This document shows positions 1 through 11,130 of a stretch of 64,000 nt of DNA, one piece after another. The DNA is taken from the NCBI GenBank assembly GCA_027604505.1, contig JADIIX010000118.1, forward strand, positions 4,970-68,969, read 5' to 3'. The position numbers were made by a program, and so were the translations under genes. This DNA is from Gonapodya sp. JEL0774. Lineage: Eukaryota > Monoblepharomycota > Monoblepharidomycetes > Monoblepharidales > Gonapodyaceae. Each line of letters opens with the position of its first letter. The first letter of the stretch is position 1. The notes beneath the pieces are model-generated. The model worked only from the letters and a program-made list of their open reading frames with translations. It had not been told where the DNA came from and ran no database searches.

Positions 1-1846
1 ATCCTCGTCTGCAAAATTTCTTTGGAATAACCCGGGCGCATCCGGTTTGGAAAATTTTACGGGTGTCCGGGCCTTCTTGCCCTGCATCTGTTCCATACTT
101 GGGACGGCCCCCCCCCCCCCCCCCGGTTCTCCACTAGAAGCAGTCGTCTGCTCCAAGGCAACGACCTCCTCTCCAACGCCCATTCCCTCTGCAGCCGGAA
201 GGATAGCTGAAGTTGCCCACAGCTTATCAGTGGTGACAGTCTCCTCAATGATAATGGCCGCTTGTCCGGCTCCGACTGCTGCATGAATGATTTTAACTAG
301 GCCGAACGGGTCCTCCTCATTAGAGACAACAACCACCTCAACAGCAATGGGGAGCTCATCCATAGCGACGTCCTCTTGGAATTTAACTTCCAAATTGCTA
401 CTGGTGGGAAGCTTTAAGTCCGCAATCGTGCACTCCTCGACAATCGATGGAGAGTGCGTGCCACTGCCTATGTCTGCCAACATCACATCACAATGTTCTT
501 CGAACGTTGCCTCCACGGTTGCTACGTTCGCACTATCCACAATGAAAAGTCGCTCGGATGCTTCTCGCCATGCGTCCTGTGAAATTGGGCAGTCGAGGGT
601 CAGATGTCCGCCCTTACAATTGAATAGTCCATTACGCGACATCGTTAGAGCTGACTCAACCACCAACGCGTACTGGAAAGTCACCAGCCAGCAGAACTTG
701 GCAAACCACGCGCGGTCGGTCGATTTGCGGTAGAAGTAGGACGTTCGCCAATAAACTGGGCTGTTGGGCTTGACCCCTGCATTAAAAGCAGATTATGCGC
801 ATGAGAGCATGACAGTATGAGAGACAGCCGTCCGTAGAAGTCCGTGTAGCCCATTTGTGATCGCCACAACAGTTGTCAATTCTGAGGGAGCCACCGTGGA
901 AACGTACTGATCAATCGATATTGAGACTTCCTCTGCTGGGACGCGCGCGGCTCTCTGTGTAAACCCTGACCTTGTAGCAAAGCGTTGGAAGAAGTATTCT
1001 TGGATGAAGGAGAAATGGTTGCGATCTTGCAAACTTTCCACCACAGTGAGAGTCCCAGAACCACCCAATCTGTTCTTGAATGCACTCTTTTGATCCCTGA
1101 GCGCATCAAACGGCAAAGGTACAGAACTCTCATAGAAACCTGCCTTTCCGGCCAAACGGTGGTGCACATACTCCCCAATGCAGGAGAGATGAATATGAGG
1201 TTCCAAAAAGTGCACTGCCCAGTAGATACAGTCCAGATTTCCGTTTGCACCGTCAAGGAAAGCTGATAATCGAGATGATGAGGGGCAGTTGCATCCACCG
1301 AAGACGACGGAAACTGAATTCGTTCGCACAGTTTGGGAACGAGGAAGTATGTACGATAGCGAAGAGTCCGCTCTCCAGGGTTCAGGGTGTGGTGAATCTC
1401 CTGGTTTGTCTGCTGCGCCAGAAGTCCAATAGAGGTTGGACACATCTGTAAATGGTTGTTTCTGCTCCTGCACACGCACGAGGTGAAGCTGTGTTAAGCA
1501 GCAAAACTAATACTGCCCACTCGTTCTCATGTAGAGGGCTCACTATGGCAATAACTTTCTCTTCCAGAGCCAAGATAAGCGTTCGTGCTCTCGCCAGCTC
1601 TTCTGACAGACTCCAAATCTGCTTCGTATGCCAAATGAAGAGCACGCATAATATGACGAACCCCGTTGAGTTCAAAAACTTTGAAGAAGTCGGGGTTGGG
1701 AGAGGTTGGTGACACTCTTTCCCACTTGTCGCTCGGTGAAACGGCACCTCGTCCCTGGTGTAAGCCAAAGGCGGGGAAGCAAATAGTTTGAGTGACGAAC
1801 AATCAGTTTCAGACCTGAGATATTTGAAATTGCACAGAAAAGGCAA
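1..1846 (-). CDS. Single-pass membrane/coiled-coil protein, unknown function (3' end outside window)
   Basis: I do not recognise this family. Exon 1 (1846-1544) starts at an ATG and encodes a hydrophobic helix (FVILCVLFIW) followed by a charged heptad-like stretch (SLSEELARARTLILALEEK), so a type II membrane protein with a coiled coil is likely. A clean intron (1543-1468, GTGAGC to TGCAG) joins it in phase 0 to exon 2. Exon 2 reads EQKQPFTDVSNLYW and onward as a Cys- and Trp-containing region. A later donor near 895 (GTACGT) probably leads to a third exon that stays open to base 1 and reads acidic, Val/Glu-rich sequence (for example IAVEVVVVSNEEDPFGLV). That second intron is less certain. If it is not used, the protein stops at 793 with about 325 residues. 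A C homopolymer near 108-124 reads as a poly-Gly run and may be a sequencing artefact. Confidence 0.45.
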
Positions 1847-2411
1847 ATAGATTTACTCCGTTATGCTCAACCTACCTTGCAGTCGCAACTCTCACACCTT
1901 GGGATGAGGTAGGGGTTTCAGTTGTCGCTGCCACCGAACTGGCGCAGCAACCCCATGGTGACCGTCGATCTCAGAGACAACGTAAAATGTTGCAGTCTCA
2001 AGAAAAGACAAAAAGGAGATTGATTAGGGGTATGCAGACAAGTGATGAAAAGGGACGCCAAAAAGGATCGCAAAGAGAATCAACATACCTGTCTGAACTG
2101 AGCACCACAAGACCTTTCGACCATCCAACACTTTTCGAAGCCGTCTCCGATAACGATTGATCATTACAATGAATGTGTGGGCCAATAACATTGGAATGTG
2201 GGCCGGCGACCGCAGATTTTAGCTCCGCGCAAACTCTCTACTAACCTGAAAATTAATCCACGTCTCCATTAACCCATCATGGCCTGCGTTACAAATGAAT
2301 TAATATGTTACATTAGGGATGGAGCCAGGAAAAGGAATTGGTGGACCGGAAATGTTTTGTTCATAAACTCTCCACCAAAATACTCCTTTCCCTCAAAGAC
2401 GCCCGATCTCC
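1847..2411. other. Divergent intergenic region
   Basis: This spacer lies between the minus-strand membrane-protein gene and the plus-strand thioesterase gene, so it should hold both promoters. I see no convincing gene. A possible extra upstream intron of the minus-strand gene (GTAGGT near 1875, ending CTCAG) was considered, but no start codon in frame supports it. Confidence 0.4.
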
Positions 2412-3686
2412 ATGTCTGGCTTAGCCCGAACTTGGAATCCTGCTCCTGTCCTCCTCCCTCCGGATGCCCCCCCACGCGCCTCCGCTGCTCCGTTTCCATT
2501 CTCCGCAGAACTCTCGCTGGACGAAAAGACTCAGTATCTGCACGCAGTTCAACCGGACAGCAAGTTCTTCCCCCCGAGCGCGACTGGCGCAATCCATCCC
2601 GTAGTCGCAGAACTCCTCAACGACATTGGTATCATGCCAATCCAGTTTGCGTGGTCTTGGGCAACAGATCGCGCGATGCGAAGACTGCCTCCGAGCGGGG
2701 ATGGAGTGCCAATTAAACCGTATCCTCGAGAGCCCCAGCACTATTTCCGAGTGGACAACAGGTAGGATGTCTTGTCTTGCGCGTTTGGAGGTTGTGGAGC
2801 TCTATCACTGAAGATGACGATATCCATACAAATGCAGAATGTTCTTGCTTTTTTTTGCTAAGATAGACCAGCACAGCCCGTGGATGGCTCGCGTGAGGCA
2901 GTGTTTCACTTGGTCATGTCAGGGAAATGCAAGTCCCACTCCTCCTATTGCAGTACGCAGCTGTCAAACCAGAGAATATTCTGCGAGGACAGGATGAGTC
3001 CGCGCTCTTGACTGACAGCTTTGGTGCAGGTATTCGATGGTCCTTTGGCCGAGGTTTTGGTAGATGTATTGACATTTTGCTCAGCTTATTTCTCCGAATT
3101 TTGTGAGGGTCCTCCCAACTACGCCCGTGAATCTCAAATCATGGTGATTGGATTTCCTTTAAACAAAGACCAAACGCTCACCTACAATCACGGTTCCAGA
3201 TGGCGGTAGCATTTCAACATGTGCTGATGCAATTCTCGGCCTCACATGCAGCGAGTTCTTTCCTGGTCACAGGCCGTGAGGATAGCGACGGAGTCATTCG
3301 TTTTTTTACTTATTTCGTTGTGAAACAGACCTTCCCAACTTCCCTTGCATATAGTCGCCGAACGGTATACCTTAATGTGACCTACAAGCAGAGCGTGCCT
3401 TTGAACCAAGTCGTTCGTTTCCACTGCTGGATTGAGCGCGTCGAGAGACGCAAGGTGTTCATGCAGTTGAGGCTATACATGGACGAGCAGGCACACCGGG
3501 AGGGGAAGCCACTCATTGAGTGCAGTGCTTGTAAGTGGCGAGACGAGACTTGACATAACCGAGATGCAACACTGACACCATCGGCATTCGCCATCTAAAG
3601 TGTTCGTCATTCCTCGAGTGGAGAACGAGTCCGTTCGACGGGCTACCGGTGTGGACTCTAAGAACTCAACGACCTCCCAATTGTAG
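2412..3686 (+). CDS. Acyl-CoA thioesterase-like protein (hotdog fold, THEM4-like)
   Basis: Predicted to hydrolyse acyl-CoA thioesters to free acid and CoA. Exon 1 (2412-2761) encodes a Pro-rich leader and the first helix, and ends at an AG|GTAGGA donor. The hotdog core is read after the acceptor near 3199: (H)GGSISTCADAILGL matches the HGG-A/S-I catalytic loop and following helix of the THEM4/4HBT family. An intron with a GTGAGG donor leads to the long strands RRTVYLNVTYKQSVPLNQ and RRKVFMQLRLYM. A final intron (GTAAGT to AAAG) restores SALFVIPRVENES and a stop at 3684-3686. The one to three exons between 2762 and 3198 could not be fixed. Length and motif order fit fungal members of the family. 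It lies 382 bp upstream of the oxygenase-like gene on the same strand. Confidence 0.75.
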
Positions 3687-4010
3687 TGAACCATTATGAA
3701 TTTAATAAGAAATTAGTCTTACTTTGCTGTTTTCTAGTAGATTATCACGATTTGTACAATGAGGCACTGAATTTGTTGTCTCACAGAGGGAGACATCTCG
3801 AACCTAGTGTGGGGAAGCAAGTAACAGGAAATCTCCAGTATTGCCATTTACAACATAGTCAGCAAAGGGATTCCCCAGCTCTCCAAGTTTTGCTCCTGGT
3901 GTGTACTTGTGGAGCTCAAGCCGTTGTGTGAAGAATTTTCTGGCAATCCTCGGTCGGAACCTGTCGGTTCAATGTTTGCCGTTGGAGAGGCTACACACGC
4001 AACAAGGAAC

Positions 4011-4053
4011 CGCAACATCTATTGAGAAATACCGAAATCGCAACATCTATTGA
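4011..4053 (+). repeat. Two 15-bp direct repeats, 28-bp period, just upstream of a start codon
   Basis: CGCAACATCTATTGA occurs at 4011-4025 and again at 4039-4053, fifteen bases before the ATG at 4069. Position and spacing suggest a promoter or 5' UTR duplication. No binding factor can be named. Confidence 0.6.
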
Positions 4054-4068
4054 AAAAACAAATAACGA

Positions 4069-5110
4069 ATGGCGGCTGCTGTGCTTCCTCAACCACACAA
4101 CCGCCTTGCCAACCTCAACTTTTGGGAAGGCAAAGACGGCGTTGTCCCTGCACCTCTTTTCGTGGGACAGTGAGTTGTCTGGTACATCCTGTGACTACAT
4201 CAGCCATGCTGACAAAAGTCCAGAGAGATCGTGACAATCGACCGCCCACTCCTGTCGAAACAGGTGGAGGTCCAAGACATCTCGGGCAGGGAGGACAAGT
4301 TCAACCTCGACAATGCGTCGTTCCAGTATCGAAAGCACACCACAAACTGCTGGCACACCTTTGGTAACAATGCTATGATCGAAAAAGAGTACTACCGCGA
4401 GTGTGAACAGGTTCTCGTTGAAGCGTAAGCTGCTTTCTTGTTGTCATGAGACGTTGGAATCAGGATCTCATTACCTTGACTCGACGCAGCACTGGTGGTT
4501 GTCGGGCACATGTTTTTGACCACCGTATCCGCCGTTCTACTGTCGCAGGCGGCTCGGGGAAGTCGGGGCCCGTGTTGCGTGTCCACGTCGATGAGTCTGA
4601 GAAGGGTGCCATAGCGTACCTCCGACACTATCTGCCCAACGAGGCGGAGGAGCTACTCAAGAAGCGCTGGCAGATCGTTAATGTGTGCAAGTCTTTAACT
4701 TTCCCTGTGCTCCAAACCTTCATCACCACCTCACTCACGTAACCGTCATCATGATTCTCGGACAGGTCTGGCGCCCTCTTAAAACCATTCAGCGTGACCC
4801 CCTGACCGTGGCCGACGGCACCACATTTGAGAAGGGGGACTTCGTTCCTGCTGTAGTGCACTACGATGGGGGCGCCCATGCCGGAGGTTGGGACGGTGAG
4901 TCGCTCACCGTCATTCATAAGGACGCCCACAGGTGGTACTACAAGTATCTCATGACACCCGACGAGGTCGTGTTGATCAAAAACTATGACTCGGCCCTCG
5001 GCGTACCAGCGAGGCGCTGTCCGCACTCTGCCATCGAAGACGGTACCGAAGCGGACGGCATGCCGCCGAGGGAGAGCATCGAGGTCAGAGCTTTTGTGTT
5101 TTACGATTGA
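4069..5110 (+). CDS. CmcJ/AsaB-type hydroxylase/desaturase-like protein
   Basis: Four exons (4069-4169, 4224-4424, 4490-4682, 4766-5110) give 279 residues with every junction in frame. This is near the usual length of the family annotated as 7-alpha-cephem-methoxylase P8/CmcJ-like or GA4-desaturase-like proteins, of which fungal AsaB and CTB9 are members. Family hallmarks are visible: ARHVFDHRIRR-like wording (AHVFDHRIRR), the long helix before VWRPL, VPAVVHYDGG, HRWYYKYLMTPDEVVLIKNYDS, and the C-terminal PHSAIEDGT and PPRESIEVRAFVFYD. Members act in fungal secondary metabolism and are presumed oxidoreductases. The substrate here cannot be inferred. The second intron has a GTAAGC donor and the third a GTGTGC donor, while the first splits a Gln codon. 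No secretion signal is present. Confidence 0.88.
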
Positions 5111-5825
5111 CATCTCGTACTGCTGGCAGATGAAATGAAGGTCAGACTGGACAAATAGATAAGGTTGGGTAAACTGACGCTTTGTACAAACTCAATAACT
5201 ATTATTGAGACACCATGATGGAGAAAGATGAGTGCAGAAATACATAGTTGATTGTGCGGTTATTATACGCGTTTGATGAGTGATAATAAACCCATGCAAA
5301 CTTTTCCATTGACTTATGATTGTTTGATCATCGCTCTGCGAGATGCAAAGAAGCTCTCTTCCGCCCTCATTCTAATACCCGATGCTTCCTTTGGGAGACA
5401 TCTCACAGCAAAATGGACCCTATGGACGTGGATGGATAAAACATGGGTTCGAAAACGTCGCTCCATAAAAGGGGGAATTTTTTATGAGATTGAGCTCTGG
5501 CATTTGTACGCAAGGGGGCGGATATTGATTATCAGGAGTCTCGACGTCTCTTCACACTATCAATGAACTCCTAGTAGGCTACTAGCCCACCACCGCATCC
5601 CAAATCTATTCAACACGATAAATGAATTGAAGTTTCCATGTTTAGTTACTCGTTTGTGAGTTCCTTTTGCTCTCGCCCCTCAATATTTTCCATAAATTTC
5701 CGTCCTGCCAGTGGGTCAACAACACCCCCGCACTCAGTGACGGGGATGCCGCGGAAGCCCTTTAAAAGGCGCGCGGGGATTTTCCCGATCTTCCTGATCA
5801 GCGCCTCCAAAAATCGAATCCGTCT
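5111..5825. other. Intergenic region, no supported gene
   Basis: I see only short conflicting open frames on both strands. It should contain the terminator of the oxygenase-like gene and the promoter of the esterase gene. Confidence 0.4.
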
Positions 5826-8800
5826 ATGCTTTGTCACCATCTTGCGGCGTTAATCGTGGTCGCGTGCTGGTCGAGAACCGGCGCGCTCGGTCAAATCTCG
5901 ACAAGCACCGTCACAACAAGCCTGGGAAACGTCACAGGATCGCTATATCCAGGGGGCTGGAGGTAGTAGAGTCCTCCGCACACGTTCTTCAGTACTTCAT
6001 TGATGCAATCTGCTTTGTATTTACCAGAGAATTTCGCAACATTCCCTATGCTGATCCTCCGGTCGGCAAGCTTCGTTGGAAAGTGAGGCTCTTGAACTTG
6101 TAGCTTGCTAGCTTGCTTTTAACGACGCGCGTGGTCGCGAATTTCAGCCACCTGTGTATCCCCCAGAGAAGTACAACAATCTCAACGCCACATCAGGTGT
6201 GGGTTATGTATGCTGCTCGCAAGTTCCAAACCCAATATGCACTGGAGGAATAAAGGAGGATTGCTTGGTTCTGGTACGTGGTTGGGCATCGTGTATATGT
6301 ATGTTGGCGCAAAGGAAGCGCACCCGTCTCACGCAAACGCAGCACGTGTACACCCCAGTCAATGCTACAACGTCAAGCACAAAACTGCCAGGTGACTCTA
6401 AGGGTTCGGACGATATGCTGTGTCCGATGGCTTTGATCCTAACGCATACCTCCCCTCGTCGGTCAATTTTTCAGTTATGGGTACGTATCGAAAACAGATT
6501 GATCGGGCAGCTCACCGAGACTGAACACTGTCATCATCATTCTTCAATGCAGTGTGGATTCATGGTGGTGCTCTGGTCACTGGTAATGCTGCCAGGTTTA
6601 ACGGCAGCTACATTACAAATACCCAAAAGGTTGTTCTGGTTAAACGTGGGTTTACAAGTGTTCCGTTCCATCAAAGCACCCATGTGACTCGACGACTTTC
6701 ACCAGTGAACTATAGGTTGGGAGCTTTCGGATTCATGGGAAGTTCCGATCTACTAGAGGAGGGTTGGTGGCGTCCAATTCGAGTATGTCACAATGACTCA
6801 GGTATCTAATCTGCATCCTCAGCCGATGGTAAGGGTCTCAACTATGGACTCCAAGACCAGATTGCTGCCTTGAAATGGGTTCAGGTGAGTCGTCAGAATC
6901 GTTGTGTACGCGACCACCTCCAGTGTCTCACTATTCCGATCCTCCTCGCATAGGCAAATGTGGCAGCCTTTGGCGGGGACCCATCCGACGTCACAGTGTT
7001 TGGACAGAGTGCAGGAGCGTGAGTACGAGAGCGTTGTAACCATCCTTGAAAAGATGCCAATCGATACACGTTCATGATGCTTTTCAATTCACCATCAGGA
7101 TTTCTATTGGCTGGCTCTCACTGATTCCTCAGGCTGCCGGTCTCTTTAATAAGGTCATTATGGAGTCTGGTGGACCCGGAAGCATTGATGGACAGGCCGT
7201 GAGTTCTTGTTTCCCACTTTCTACCCTGCGAGATCACATGTCCAACCGCATCGCCGGGTGTACAGCCCGACTCCCTATACAGTGTCAACGGTCAATACCA
7301 GCGCGCTCTAAAAGCTTTCAACATCACAGATCCCAAACTCACACCGGCACAGCGAGTTGCGGCCTTGAGGAATGTTTCTGAAGGGGATCTTGTGAAGTGG
7401 GCGTTTTCACCTCTGGGGATCGTGAGTAATTGGAGATTTTCTATCTGCAATTCCAATTAATGCGTTCATTCGGCTTCGCAAGAATCCCGGAATGCCAACG
7501 ATAGATGGTGTGACGATCAAAACAAACTCTTGGGAGCTCTTAAGGAACGGCAAAATCCACTCCAATATGTGAGATCATTCCAGTATTGAACAAAGCAACG
7601 TGCTTCTACACTAATTTGACCGTCAATTTGATCCTGTGACAACAGAGAAGCCGTGATCATTGGTGATAACGAGAACGAAGGTGAAAGAAAGCTCAGCAAC
7701 CCCTCCGTAGTTCCACAACATCTTGATAACTCATCCTTCATCAACCAGGAACCATTTTTACTTCTGTTTACGGCAACAACTACTCTGTCATGGCTACATT
7801 CCTCAACGGGACTTCATCTCCCCACGTTCTGCCCCCTGACCCAACCCTCGATGAGGAGCTCTATCCAAGCAAGTTTGTGGACCGTATGTTGGCACTTTAC
7901 TTTGATGGCCGTAAAGGAGATAAATTCAAAGAGTTTGATGGTGCGGGTGAGATCATTGGAGATTTTCTGGTGAGGAGGACAACGCATGTGCGCCAATGAC
8001 GTGACGCGCTTGATTCATGGACTCTTGACGACCTAGTTCTACTCCAACAACCGAATATTTGCGGAAGCCGCTGCTGCTGCAGGGAAGAATGTCTACAAGT
8101 GTGAGTCTGAACCTGTTGCATCTTGAGAACAGCTTCAGCTAGCAGAGGGACTCCATCCAAAAGTATCATGACTCAACATTCGATCATATCCGTCAGATCG
8201 GTTCACTGTATCAGCGACCGGCTCTAACGTTACAGACTCCAGCGGATTCTATACCGGCGTGACACACGGAGGTGAATTGTTGTTCGTGTGAGTTCGCACG
8301 CTTCAGCCATGGTGATAGGAGTTGTGCCACTCACGATGTTCCTTCCACACTCAGCTTCCTCGAACCGTCCCTTGCCCCATCCGACCAGCTCACCTCGCTC
8401 AGGATGGCCACCTCGTGGGCCTCTCTTGCCAAGCACGGCGACCCCAATGTGGAGCTCGTCAATGCCACGGGTGTTACGGAATGGCCAAAGTACAACCCCA
8501 GAGAGAGGGTTGTGAGGGTGTTTGGAGCAAATGGTACCTGTACAGCCGTGCCAGAAGAATCATTGAAGACATATAGTGGATACAGGAAAGCCGGGAATGA
8601 GCTCATTCAGGCGTGTGGGTACATCTGCTACCCCGTCTTTATACTGCCCCGATCATCGGTCGATTGTGTATCCAGCGAAGCTAATCGTTTGCAAACTCCG
8701 ATTTGCCAGATTACCTGCACTCTCTCAACGTCCCTCGTGCTCTGATCTCGCCTGACGGACGGTGTGGTGTTTCGAACGGAGGCTTCAGGTGCCCCACGAA

Positions 8801-8989
8801 CGGACGGTGCTGCAGCTACTGTGAGTCACAGTCAATCGGAGATGCGTCAAAGAGTTTCTCCGGGTGATGTTATACTGACGCTCGACGTCTCTGCTTCCCA
8901 AAGATGGATGGTGTGGTGACGGCACCGACTATTGCGGCAAAGGATGCAATGTGGAAGGATCGCTAACGTCATTCACCTGCGACAGTTGA
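5826..8989 (+). CDS. Secreted type-B carboxylesterase with C-terminal CBM18 chitin-binding module
   Basis: An alpha/beta-hydrolase of the COesterase family, predicted to hydrolyse carboxylic esters outside the cell. The ATG at 5826 begins a signal peptide (LAALIVVACW, likely cleavage after GALG). Family blocks follow in order across about a dozen exons: FRNIPYADPPVGKLRW, GGIKEDCLVLN, VWIHGGALVTG (oxyanion hole), NYRLGAFGFM, GLNYGLQDQIAALKWVQ, FGGDPSDVTVFGQSAGA (nucleophile Ser, with Gln where most members have Glu), GDNENEGTIF (catalytic Glu) and GVTHGGELLFVF (catalytic His). All three triad residues are present. After a short linker near 8750 comes a hevein-type domain (CGVSNGG, CPTNGRCCSY, then after an intron GWCGDGTDYCGKGCN), and the protein stops at 8989. 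Introns are 50-90 nt. The CBM18 is in frame through two clean introns, so the fusion does not look like an artefact. Substrate is unknown; chitin- or wall-associated esters are an inference. Confidence 0.88.
8757..8986 (+). other. Hevein/CBM18 domain (two exons)
   Basis: Eight cysteines in hevein spacing are visible: C, C, CC, C, C, C and C, with the aromatic SYYGWCG binding face retained. The domain is cut by one intron (GTGAGT at 8821 to an acceptor ending AAAG). It follows directly on the esterase fold. Confidence 0.9.
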
Positions 8990-9209
8990 ACTCATGGTTT
9001 CTTTCATGATTTCCTTCTTTGTCTATTTTAACTTCGCATTGGCATGGTTGAATGGGGGGGAGTTGGATTGATGAAATTCTAACAACGTTTACATGATCGA
9101 TCAAACGCTTTGAATTGTCTGGTAGGTGGAAAATATTAACAATCCATCTGAAAAATCGACCGAAGAAGTCCAGCTACCTTCCCTTATAAGCGTGTTGCCC
9201 CACTACGAC

Positions 9210-9357
9210 TTATTGCCCGCCGCAACCAACAAGCAAACCAATTTTGGGGTTCCCAATCAGTTTTGCCCGCCCCACCAAATCATCCTGTACGGCGGAAACA
9301 TTCGCACCCTTTTTGATCAAAAGCTTCACGATCTCCACCTTCTCTCCCGCGATTGCC
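9210..9357 (-). CDS. Ankyrin-repeat-like exon (partial gene)
   Basis: After an acceptor at 9358-9360 the minus strand reads AIAGEKVEIVKLLIKKGANV, a good match to the second helix and loop of an ankyrin repeat (G-x-EIVKLLLEKGADV). The frame then continues to a stop at 9210. Upstream exons could not be joined: the region up to 9549 is open in another frame but shows no second clear repeat. This may be the tail of an ankyrin gene or a relic. Confidence 0.4.
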
Positions 9358-9733
9358 TACCGAAGAATGCGACACAATTGCTGCACTTTTATCAAAGTTT
9401 CTATTGACAAACCACTGTTGTTCCTGTAATAGGAGATGTGAACTTCCGGGCGACAAGTCAACATACGCAAACTCATAAACTCGATCAGAAGACATCTGAT
9501 GATTGATGAGCGCGCTGCCACAATTCCGCAACACTAGGCTCTCGCGCATGTGAATATTTCTTGTCGTTCCAGCGTCACCCTCTCCTCCATCCCTGATTGC
9601 TCTTGCTCCCGTTACCCGGAATGCCCATAGGAGCGGTCTACATTCATGAGCCTTTAAGCATTTGCAGAATCATCCCTTGTCCCTCGAGGCGAGGCGCTTC
9701 TGTGGATGCCGATTGGTTGTAACCCCTTAGTGC

Positions 9734-10033
9734 TTGTATGTGGGCTGGCTTCTGTCTTGCTTATGGGCTGAAACGCAATTGTTGACTTTCGACTACCCTA
9801 CGAAGATTCGACTGGCACACGCGGGCTTCAGAGAGCTTTCACTGGACATCACTGTGCAATTATTCCGGAGTCCAAGCTACGATGGGTTCTATGACATCTT
9901 GTTGTCGGATATCCCGTGTGTTCCAGTGAGGGTTCTCCTCTGGTTCGCAGCAAATCTTCTATCAGCCACGCAGAAGTCCTACCCTACTGCTCGAACATCT
10001 GGTAGAGAGCCAGTCCGAACTTTGTATTCCTAA
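9734..10033 (+). CDS. Weakly supported open frame, unknown
   Basis: The frame reads protein-like sequence (for example FRELSLDITVQLF and YDGFYDILLSDIP) for about 90 residues. It has no recognised domain and no clear splice partners. Coding status is doubtful. Confidence 0.2.
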   Translation: MYVGWLLSCLWAETQLLTFDYPTKIRLAHAGFRELSLDITVQLFRSPSYDGFYDILLSDIPCVPVRVLLWFAANLLSATQKSYPTARTSGREPVRTLYS

Positions 10034-10710
10034 CGTGGACCGTATTGTGGAGCGTGCTTCTCCCTATTCGTTGACTGGCGATGCCACAAGCACTCATTGT
10101 CATACTTTCGAATCATTCAGAACACCTCCTCGCAGTGGTCCCTGGGCAACGTTGCAGTCATTTCTGCACGGCAAACGTTCACAAGTCATAGATCTCCCTC
10201 CCACTTTTTGCTGTGGTTTCCAGAGTAGACTGCACCACCGAGTAAACCCTCTTTCCAGTGACATTTCTTCCATGTACTATCCTGCCCGAGTGGCAATACT
10301 ATATCATCGTTGCTAGCATGTCACAGTCCTCGTCGCATACCTGCAACACAGTGTACTGAATATGCCACAAGTTGACGAACCAGATGGGACTAAACGAGCA
10401 ATCCTTTTCTTTTGTTGTACATTCGACCAGTGGATGCCATACCATCGCACTTTCTAATCTTTTGGAGAACTTCTCATTTGATTTCGATAGCACAACATTC
10501 AAAATGCAAAAATGTTCAATTTCCTGGAAACATTGTTATACTACATTCCAACTTCTGGTCCATGCCACGACGGCATAAAACAGAGAGGCCATCTTCTTCT
10601 TACAAACGGAGTCATCCTGACAGCGGTGCATCTGCATGCGGGGTAGCCCCACAGCACCCTCATGATCCAGTCGTGCGCGGTGGTCCCGACTAATTCCTGC
10701 TCTCCTTCTC

Positions 10711-11130
10711 CTAGACGCCATTCTCCTCCTTCCTATCCACCGCGAAGTCTCTATTTGTCGAATACCCAGCACTCTCATAGCATGACACATTGGAACTCCC
10801 AATTCCAAGAGTGCCCGCCGTCAACATCTGAACAATCTCTGCCGTGACGGAAGCGTGGCGCTTAGGGTCGAGAATGTGATGGTTGTGAGAGTCCTCGCGA
10901 TAACTCGGCTCTCCCCCGAATCCCGGGGGAATATCGGAGACCACGGTTTCTTCACCCACGGGACTTTGTTTCCAATGCCACGAGCTTCGTGAGTCGCGCT
11001 GCAGCTGTGATGAAAGCTCGGAAAACGGGGAGGGAACTGACTCTCGAGAGGCCGCACGCTCGGCTCTAGGGCAACTTTTCTTGATAGTGTCGAGTGTTAT
11101 CGGGTAGACTCCCTGATGGAGGTGGTTGAA
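10711..11130 (-). CDS. Open exon-like frame, disordered, unknown
   Basis: About 140 codons are open without an in-frame ATG, so this would be an internal or 3' exon. It is rich in Ser, Arg and Glu, and includes ASVTAEIVQMLTAG and IPPGFGGEPSYRED. No domain is recognised and the upstream exon is unresolved. Confidence 0.25.
   Translation of the reverse strand, partial: FNHLHQGVYPITLDTIKKSCPRAERAASRESVPSPFSELSSQLQRDSRSSWHWKQSPVGEETVVSDIPPGFGGEPSYREDSHNHHILDPKRHASVTAEIVQMLTAGTLGIGSSNVSCYESAGYSTNRDFAVDRKEENGV

Noticed and set aside
47-733. Two plus-strand open frames (79 and 148 codons)
   Set aside because: The minus strand through the same bases reads much more natural sequence (IAVEVVVVSNEEDPFGLV and so on) and can be linked to the gene starting at 1846.
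5646-5840. Minus-strand frame with VVDPLAGRKFMENIEG
   Set aside because: Short, no start context or partner exon, and it overlaps the 5' region of the esterase gene.
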